Below, one piece after another: positions 56,441 to 64,000 of a stretch of 64,000 nucleotides of DNA. Location of the stretch: NCBI GenBank assembly GCA_009760855.2, contig WPIO01000031.1:393001-457000 (forward strand), in the 5' to 3' direction. Each line of letters starts with the position of its first letter. Position 1 is the first letter of the stretch. The notes below the pieces were generated by a model. The model was not told the DNA's origin. It searched no databases and saw nothing but the letters and a program-made list of their open reading frames with translations. The position numbers and the translations under genes were made by a program. Source of the DNA: Cristatella mucedo (taxonomy: Eukaryota > Bryozoa > Phylactolaemata > Cristatellidae).

Positions 56441-58349
56441 TGCGAGTGCGTCGCCCGCGGCGGCAGAGGCGGCGCGGAGCGGCGCCGTCACGAGACCCGC
56501 GCGATACTCGCGGCCGTCGTCGCCTAGCTGCTCAATCAATGAGCAATTGCGGTCTTTCAATTTAATTACGGCGCGCGAAATCGCGGACCTGTAATTAATA
56601 GCGCGACCGGCGACGATAGCGCGGTACGTCGCGCCTTCTTAATCGAGTCGCCGGCGGCGCGTGCGCACCTGGGGCGGAGACGCTGCTCCGCGGGGGGTGG
56701 GGGCGGCGACTGCGACGGCGGCCGCGGCGGAGAGCGACCGCTCGCTCGCGCCGCCGCCGCCGCCACCAGTGCGCGGAGCGATAAAATGGCGGCAGAGGCG
56801 GTAGCGGCGGTCGCACGGCGAGCGAGCGCCGCAGCGAGAGGCGCGGACAGGCGCCGCCGCCGAGACCGGCTTGAAGCACGAGCCGACCGCTCGCGCGCGA
56901 GCGGGCCAATCCCTTCCGGCGGTGCGATTTCGAGCCGTTCAAGACCCGACCGGCTGCTTGACGCTCGACGCGTCGCGAGCCAGACGATGGGCCAACGCCG
57001 ACTAGGAGACGGTGCTCGAGGCGGTGCTCGAGCCGAGAGCGCCGCCTTGCGGTCAGCTACGACGAGCCGCGCCTTTGGCGCGGCTCGTCGCAGCCCAACC
57101 AGGCACGCTGGCGAGCGATCGTTGCGAAAGCGCCGAGACGCGAGCGCAGCAGCAGCAGCAGCGGCGGCGGCGCGTCGTGGCGCGCCGCCGCGAGGCGCCG
57201 GGATTTCCTGTCTCTCCGCCGACAAGCGAGCTATTAGCCTCGTTCGGTGCGGCCAGCGTAACGGAGTCCACTCCCCCCCCCCCCCGCCGCCAGTGCGCCG
57301 CGAAAACGCGAAAGAATTCCAAGGGCACGGGACGGAGCAAGCGCCGCCTCGCTCTCCGGCGCAGCGGCTCGTAGACAGACGCTTCTGCTGGAGCGCGGCG
57401 TCGGTCGCCGCCGCGCTTGCTCACCTCGCCGTCCGTCTCGAAGTGGGAACGGATCGGCCACTTCCGGTCGCCGTAGCGCAGGCGCCAGCGCGGCCAGGCC
57501 GCGGACGGCATTGGACCGGCGGCGGCGGCGGCGCTTCGGTCGTTTCTCTTTTGCGCCCTCACTCCAACGACAGCCGACGGCAGCTGCCGCTCTTTCGAAC
57601 GGAGCGCGCGGCCCCGCGCGGCGGCGGCGACGGCGGGACGCGCGCGCGCGCGCGCGAGGCGCGTCGACGCTCCGGCGGTCCGGACGAGCGGTGCGGCGGA
57701 GCCCGGCGATGACGCACCGCTCGGTGAGTGCGAGATAACTCAATGGGCGCCGTTTCGACGAGGACAAATTGCGACCTTCGTCTGGAGGCGCCCTCTGTAA
57801 TTACCGCTTCCGTTGACGAAGCAGCTATCTACGCATTCCCTTTTTATTTAGACCAATCGATGGAACTTCTTTCTCGGCGCTCGAACCGACGAGCCTCCTT
57901 ATTTTAGACCGGCCGTTAAGTGTTTGGGCATGCTTCCGCATCCGCAACATCAGGCGAGCGCGGTCGGCGCACGAGCCGGCGAAATGACCCTGACCTTATC
58001 TCGCCCAAACGCGTGCTCGGCCAGCGGGCGGCGGCGGCGCCGCTCGCGTCGCGAACGCAGGGCCCCGAGCTCGCCCTGGCTGCGACCGGACGTCGCTGGA
58101 GCCGGCCGCCATTTTGCGAACGGGCGAAAGGAGTGGCTCGCGAGGATAACGAGAGTGCGGTCGCGGGGGGGGCCGATATACCGTGAAGAGTGTGGACATT
58201 TGGGGCGGCGCTCGGCAGCGGACGCAGCGTAAAGCCGCGTTTAGATGGCCCGGATTGCTTTAGTCCATTTTATGTTCTGCTTCTGGCCAGCATTGGGTTT
58301 CCTATACATACGAAGTTTACACCGTAGATACGCTTCCAATCTTTCGCCG
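54717..58349. other. GC-rich islands, no gene assigned
   Basis: 54.7-55.7 kb shows no gene. 55.8-58.2 kb is CpG-dense, with several overlapping Arg/Ala-rich ORFs on both strands that lack domains. YY1-like motifs (AAAATGGCGGC at 56783-56793; CCGCCATTTTG at 58107-58117) and a 14-bp hairpin (57060-57090) suggest promoter DNA. The 58.1 kb motif includes an ATG on the minus strand with a short open frame. Confidence 0.4.
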
Positions 58350-58505
58350 CGCAGGTTTAGCCCAGCGGCGCTCGCATTTAATGACCGAGGTCAAGGTTAA
58401 TGTATTTGTTGACCGAGGTCGTGTTCTCGAGCTCGGCGCAGCATATGTGAGCGCCTAGGTAAAGACTGAGCTTTCTTGTGGCGCAATTAGGACAAATGAA
58501 TTATG
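58350..58505 (+). mobile_element. SINE-2, diverged copy
   Basis: A/B-box regions are degenerate, with an internal duplication of GACCGAGGTC. The 3' end GCGCCTAGGTAAAGACTGAG then CTTTCTTGTGGCGC keeps the LINE-A-type hairpin, followed by ACAAATGAATTATG as in the copy at 4107. Confidence 0.65.
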
Positions 58506-59044
58506 TTTATATTTACCTTCCCACAATCTCCACCGCGGTCGTGGGAAACTTGCTTTCGTCGGGTGGTTAAGGAATAGCCCTCCCCCAACCCGAGGTGCAC
58601 CTGCAGATAAACGTAATCCTTTCGCGATTGCCCTTTTCACCCCCACCGCATGATTTAATTATTTTGTGAAGAGCTTGCAGTATACCTTTAAATAAAGACT
58701 CTCGAGGAGGATATCGCCGGTCCTACCGTTCGCCTTCATCCCTTTCAAAGCAATGAAGGCGCTCTCCTTGTAGCGACTACGATCGATCGGAGTTCGGTCT
58801 CCGCCTCCGTCTTGGCCAAGAATTAGAATCCGCTTCTAATTAGCACCCTACTGAGCTACCGCGTCTTCGCTCAGTACTCCCGCCACCCTTGGGCCGCCAG
58901 CCCAGCCTTGGTAAAGTGTGCACGAAAGACTAAAGCAGCACCGAAGACTTTTCCTTTAGTTCGTGCGCTGCTGGAGCCTAGAATTAACTCCACACTGACG
59001 TCACCGCATGTCCTGACTCGAAGACATCTAAACAGAAGCTAGAA
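58506..59044. other. Spacer with tRNA-like remnant
   Basis: On the minus strand, about 58785-58865 reads GGTAGCTCAGTAGGGTGCTA then a degenerate B-box (ACCGAACTCC). This is likely an old tRNA-derived remnant, not a tRNA gene. Confidence 0.35.
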
Positions 59045-59230
59045 ATGCAGCTATTACCCAAGGCATTTGCTGCTGCATCCTCGTGTATTGACCTTTGCGT
59101 GCTTATGCCTACCGACGCTGTGCATGCTATCAGTAATCATTTGACATGCTTCTTTTACAGCATGCGTACAGTTTCTAGGCAGTTTTGGTTCACCGAAGGT
59201 GCTATACTAATGTCTTACTATAATGGCTTA
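59045..59230 (+). mobile_element. Degenerate LINE-A 3' end
   Basis: Contains TGCGTGCTTATGCC, GACGCTGTGCATGCTATCAG and TTTCTAGGCAG, weakly matching the LINE-A 3' UTR. The hairpin is destroyed. Confidence 0.5.
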
Positions 59231-59390
59231 TTATAATGTCTTATTGTAAGACGGATCGTGTAAATGCGGCTTTAGCCGATTAGTTGACCTACCAAGGTTG
59301 GTGTGGGCGATACCTCGTCGTTACTCCTGACAGGCCTCTACGTTTCCTGAGGCAGGTATGCGAAATAAGGCGGAGAGAGACGCCGGGGAC

Positions 59391-59493
<103 letters not shown>

Positions 59494-59907
59494 GAAATCA
59501 CGAGTGAAATTATCCCGGCGTCGCCAGATACGGGCGACATTGGGTGGCACGAGGAGCCACGCTTGGTCCAGAGCTGGCTTGCACACACGTACCGTGTATG
59601 CTAGTCACTATCGCACTATCACAGAGCTAGAAAACAATCGCGGTAGCGTGCGACACTGCCTGCATTCGCAGTAAACTCACGCTCATATACGCATCAGGGT
59701 CGTTTAATTAGATGGAACGGTCCAAAAATGGACACCCGGTCGAAGTATAAAGAATCAAGTATCAAGAAGTATCAAGGTACGTACGCAAGCGCCTCCAAAG
59801 AAACTCGCTAGAGCACGTGAAGCCCAAAAAAACAGAAAATAGAGAGAATGAGGTCAAGAGAAGAAAGAATAGAAAGATATATCATATATATAAATGTGCG
59901 TTTGTTC

Positions 59908-59909
<2 letters not shown>

Positions 59910-59953
<44 letters not shown>
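59910..59953. repeat. (GT)n microsatellite
   Basis: About 22 GT units directly beside the 3' end of LINE-B 59978-61256; it may descend from that element's tail. Confidence 0.95.
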
Positions 59954-59959
<6 letters not shown>

Positions 59960-59977
59960 GCCCGCGTGTCTGGGTCT

Positions 59978-61256
59978 GTCTGTAGCTCCACAAAGCCATA
60001 AAGACAATGGGAGTGTTACGCAGGAGAGTTTTGAAAAGCTAACTCACAGCCTAAGCGGCTTTTGGTACGCATTTGGTAGCCAACAGACTTCGTCTCACGC
60101 AACAAAAGAGAAAGTGGGAAGCATAGCAGAGTCAGAAGAGCAGCTGCGGTAGTGCGAAGCATGGAAGTAACAGCTCAGGACCACTGAAAATGATGTGCCA
60201 TAGTCGGCAGCAGAAGAGTAGTTGTCGTTGCGTAAGAATATGTGGAAGCGAATTCCACAGTCTAGAACCAGCAGAGCTAAAGCTTCTGTTGCCAACGGTC
60301 TTTATGCGCAGGAATGGAACAGCTAATTTCTAGTCCATACAAGACCTGAGGGCACGAGGAGGCTGAAACTGGTGCAGCAGTTCAAATAGGTATGGAGGAG
60401 CCAAGCCGTGGCAGGCCTTGTGGGTCAGCGTAAGAACTTCACTCCGTATCCGTTGATCAGCCGGCAGCCATCCTAGCTCTTTCAGCAAAGGAGACACGTG
60501 GTCAAACCTCTGTGATTTGCAAACTAGCCTTGCAGCCATATTCATAGCCAGCTGCAGTGGCCTAGTTGCTTTTTTGGTAGCTCAGCCAAAAGGGAATTCC
60601 AATAACCTAGCCAAGACAGAACTAAGGAGCTAGTTAAATTTGTTGCAAGCCACCGTGGAAGACAGCTCCTTATCTTATATATGGATCGGACGTGATGGCT
60701 AGCTGTTGCAGCAGTCTTCTGAACGAAGCTTTTGAAATTTAGGCAGTTGTCGAAGAAAACAGCACCTACATTTCGAGCACATGGTGATGATCGCACAAAC
60801 AGCATCACCTATTACAAGAGCAAAGCCTTCTAATCCGGCCACATGCTAAGGGTGTCCTATGAGCAGCAGTTCGGTTGTATCGTCATTTAGTTTCAAGGAA
60901 TTTTCCGACATCCAGGATCGAATGTCGGCAAGGCAAGCATTCAGTTTATCAGCTGCTGCAGCAGATTCCGATGGTTTGAATGACAAATACAGCTGAGTAT
61001 CTTCAGCATAAAAGTAATATCCTATTCCACCGGCCTTTGTGAATTATCCCAGAGGTTGAGTATAAATGGAGAACAGCAAATTACCAAGGACGGACCCTTG
61101 AGGGACTGTCTACAGGTGACTGGTCTGGTGGGTGAGACCTGACCCCCACACGACACGGATTGAACGAGGTCAGACAAGTACAATCTGAACCAAGCCAGTG
61201 CCTCGTCTGCCAGACCGGTCGTTGTTCTCAATCGTTCAAGCAGGACATCGTGATCG
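59978..61256 (-). mobile_element. LINE-B, 5'-truncated and decayed
   Basis: Minus copy from the 3' end (CTCCACAAAGCCATAAAGAC region) to the RT motif A region. VLLERLRTTTGLADEALAWF lies near 61190-61250. The motif B region (near 61100) is shifted out of frame. Truncated at 61256 against unrelated sequence. Confidence 0.9.
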
Positions 61257-61671
61257 TGACAAGAGAGCCGTCGAGAGGAGGAGGAGATTGAGAGCAGGAA
61301 GAAAAGAAAAGAGTGCCGCAGAGCGGCACATCCGTGTCCGCTCTCCGTCTCCGTGCTCGTAGCCGGGCTGCTCGGTGGCTGGGGCTGCTCGCTCAATGCC
61401 TTGGGCTGAGCCTGAATTTCGCATGTCCTTGGCCTTTGCTCAGGCTTAACTTCGAGCAGCTGCTTGGCAGCAGCCGGAGGCAGGTGCTCGCGAGTGGGAG
61501 GCCTCGCTGTGCGCGACGAAGCTCGTGAATTCATGTAGGAATCGAAGGGAACCCACGAAAGGCCTTTGACTGTGGTGACACGAAACAGAGAGCGACCCAT
61601 GACGGAGTGCACCAGGAAAGTGGCAGGATGGCAGCGATGGAGAAATCTGTGGAGGACCGGCATACGGGGTG
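61257..61671. other. Spacer between LINE-B and SINE-1
   Basis: No gene recognised. A minus frame continues through from LINE-B but is not a gene. Confidence 0.4.
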
Positions 61672-61852
61672 AGCTTTGATGGCTCAGATGGGTAAGGTGG
61701 TTGCTTTTCATGACCTCGTCCCGAGGTCGTGGGCTCGAACCCTGTGGTGGGCGATCCTTTATCGCCACTGCAAGCGGTGGTGATAGTCGCAAAGGCTCTT
61801 CTGTCGCTATACGAAAAGAGGCTGTTAAATCAGCTAGTATTTATTTTTATTT
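61672..61852 (+). mobile_element. SINE-1, tRNA-derived, well preserved
   Basis: Head GATGGCTCAGATGGGTAAGG (A-box-like), B-box-like GTGGGCTCGAACCC, then ATCGCCACTGCAAGCGGTGG and GGCTCTTCTGTCGCTATACG, ending in a TTTATTTTTATTTTTAC tail. Confidence 0.88.
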
Positions 61853-61959
61853 TTACTGCAGAGCAGGATCGAGCTCTTGGGCGGAAGCACAGCAGCAGCT
61901 TGCACGCCGCCTATGCTTCGGGTACTGAGCCTGACCTCCTTGCAATCGGTTGCGACGAC

Positions 61960-64000
61960 CCGATCTGATCGATCGACTGCGATCGATTTCTGCTTCACCT
62001 CTGCTGCTCAATCCTCCCTCCGATCTGTCATCATTGGTAGATAGCTTCAACACGACACTAGCAGACACGCTAGACGAGTTTGCTCCTCTGACAAAGCGCA
62101 CTGTTCGGGGGGGGCCGCACAGACGGCCTATGGTTTACCGCAGACATTAAACTAGCCAAGTCGACTAAACGAAAGCTTGAAAAAGCATACAAAAGATCCG
62201 GACTAACTGTCCATCGACAGGCATATGAAGACCACTGTAGGTCGTACCAATCGATCCTAGCAAAGGCTAAGTCTAGTTTTTATAAAAACATTATTGAATC
62301 ACAGATGCACAACCCAAAAATGCTGATGTCGACAATAAACCATCTCCTCAACCGTTCCCAGATTAGCTCATTACCTGATGATCCTAATGATGATCTAGCC
62401 GTTTGCTTCTCTCGATTCTTTGTGCAGAAGATGGACAAGATCAGAGAATCCATCCCTGCGATGACAACCTCCCCACTAGAATGCTGTTCCTCGATTCCTG
62501 GCAGCACCTCAATGTCTGCATTTAAGCAGGTCACTAGTGATCTAGTCCTAAAGTTCGTATCTCAATCAAAGAAGACAACAAGTCCTCTGGACCCTATTCC
62601 CACTGTCCTGCTCCTACGTTGCATTGATCTGCTGCTGCCATGCATAACTAACATAATTAATATGTCATTACCCTCAGGTCATGTCCCAGCACCTTTCAAA
62701 AAAGCTGTAGTCAGGCCACTTCTCAAGAAAGCTACACTTGACCAAGAGAACTTGAGCAACTACCGCCCAGTTTCCCTTCTACCATTCCTATCAAAGACAC
62801 TCGAACGGGTCGTGGCGGACCAGCTGAACTCGTATATAGAAACCTCACACCTTGCTAGTAAGTTCCAGTCTGGCTTTAGAGCTAATCACTCCACAGAGTC
62901 AGCATTGCTTAGGGTATACAACGACCTACTTAGGAATGCAGACATGGGTAGAGTGTCTCTTCTTGTTTTGCTTGATCTTTCGGCAGCTTTTGATACCATC
63001 GATCACAAAGTTCTTCTAGAGCACCTCTCATCTCGCCTGGGCATCACTGGCACTGCTCTGCAGTGGTTCAGGTCCTATCTCAGTGGGAGACTCCAGAGTA
63101 TTGACGTGAATGGACAAAGATCATCTGAAGTACCTCTGAAATATGGAGTACCTCAGGGCTCAGTGCTAGGTCCGGTTCTTTTCACGGTTTATACTCTGCC
63201 TCTTGCTGATGTGATTGCCAAGCACAATCTAGGCTTTCACTTCTATGCAGATGACACTCAGTTGTACCTTTGCTTTGATCCCTCACAGCCTTCGAGCACC
63301 TCAAATTCTCTCAACTCACTAGCTGCATGCATTGATGACATCCGCACATGGATGGCAGCAAATTTTCTAAAACTTAACGATGATAAAACTAACCTACTAG
63401 TTATGGGCAAACCCAGCGTGATCCAGAGATTGGAAAGGCTGACTCTCAAAATTGGCTCTGCCAGCATATCTCCAGTTGAATCAGCTCGAAATCTAGGTGT
63501 CATATTCCAAAGCGACCTCTCGTTAGACGACCACATCAGCTCCACAGTCAAATCCGCCTATTTTCAGCTTCATAACATTGCTAAAATTCGGGCCTGTTTA
63601 GATAAAAATACCGCGTCCAAGTTGGTCCATGCATTCGTGACATCTCGTCTCGACTTCTGCAACTCACTGCTCACTGGCCTACCAGCATGTGCGATCAGGC
63701 GATTGCAGCTGGTGCAAAACTCTGCAGCTAGGCTTGTCTGTCGTGAGCGTCGCAGTTGCCACATTACTCCACTTCTCGCCGACCTGCACTGGCTACCAGT
63801 CAAGCAACGGATTGACTTCAAGGTTTTGTCGCTCACTTTTAGGTCCCTTCATTATATGGCTCCAGCCTATCTGTCAGATATACTACTCCATCAGGCTAAG
63901 CATCGTACCACCCGCTTTTCGGAATCCACCAGTCTAGAAATACCTCATACAAACCTTAAATCCTTTGGAGACCGTGCATTTAGTTCATATGCTGCCAAAG
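61960..64000 (+). mobile_element. LINE-A with long open RT frame, runs off the window
   Basis: Begins inside the endonuclease-RT linker (frame 61950-62150: DLSSLVDSFNTTLADTLDEF). A frame change occurs at a run of eight G (62107-62114). From about 62120 one frame is open to position 64000, with LLDLSAAFDTIDHKVLLEHL (motif A, Asp at 62992), [11 protein letters not shown] (motif B, near 63142) and FYADDTQLYL (catalytic YADD, 63241-63270). The C-terminal LVQNSAARLVCRERR block follows near 63710. The three catalytic aspartates are intact. The endonuclease is missing, so this copy cannot insert by itself. It is the youngest-looking LINE-A in the window. Confidence 0.93.

Noticed and set aside
58785-58865. 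Possible tRNA gene (minus strand)
   Set aside because: A-box-like sequence is present, but the B-box is degenerate and the acceptor and anticodon arms do not close properly.

Overview
The window looks like nuclear DNA of an invertebrate animal. Exons are spliced at GT/AG sites in compatible phases, GC-rich CpG-dense islands alternate with AT-rich repeat-filled DNA, and the repeats are animal-type CR1/L2-like LINEs and tRNA-derived SINEs. One exon is recognisably TMEM272-like, a metazoan membrane protein family. I cannot assign a phylum. Most of the 64 kb is mobile-element DNA with a few host genes in the GC-rich islands.

Layout. 1-11.9 kb: LINE and SINE copies (a 2.6 kb LINE-B, several LINE-A pieces) plus the left arm of a large inverted repeat (6096-8866). 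12.0-13.45 kb: a 13-bp minisatellite of roughly 110 units. 15.38-16.39 kb: the 3' exons of a GT15 (KRE2/KTR-type) mannosyltransferase-like gene with an in-frame TGA. 19.6-26.1 kb: a minus-strand, multi-exon gene for a large acidic, low-complexity protein with internal tandem repeats. 27-32.4 kb: LINE-A pieces and the right arm of the inverted repeat (29601-32438). 29.6-42.4 kb: a decayed virus-like element of the Maverick/Polinton-adintovirus kind, with remnants of a tail-fibre-like protein, an A32/FtsK-type packaging ATPase, a penton-like jelly-roll protein and a major-capsid-like protein. It is broken by frameshifts and at least seven later insertions. 43-46 kb: SINE, LINE-B, Cys-rich ORFs and a GA-rich satellite. 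47.4-47.9 kb: last exon of the TMEM272-like gene (minus), with a pure CTG/CAG tract of about 105 triplets just upstream. 51.07-53.3 kb: two phase-matched minus-strand exons of an unidentified gene with an Ala/Pro-rich N terminus. 54-59.9 kb: LINE and SINE pieces and CpG islands. 60-64 kb: LINE-B, SINE-1, and a LINE-A copy whose reverse-transcriptase frame is open to the window edge.

How the parts relate. LINE-A copies share a 3' hairpin followed by (ATT)n. SINE-2 copies carry the same hairpin at their 3' ends, so LINE-A is the likely source of the machinery that moves SINE-2. The inverted repeat duplicates part of the virus-like element together with one LINE-A insertion, and its outer edge lies inside LINE-A. 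This suggests LINE-mediated rearrangement. Exon boundaries were read by eye from splice consensus and phase; no similarity search was run.
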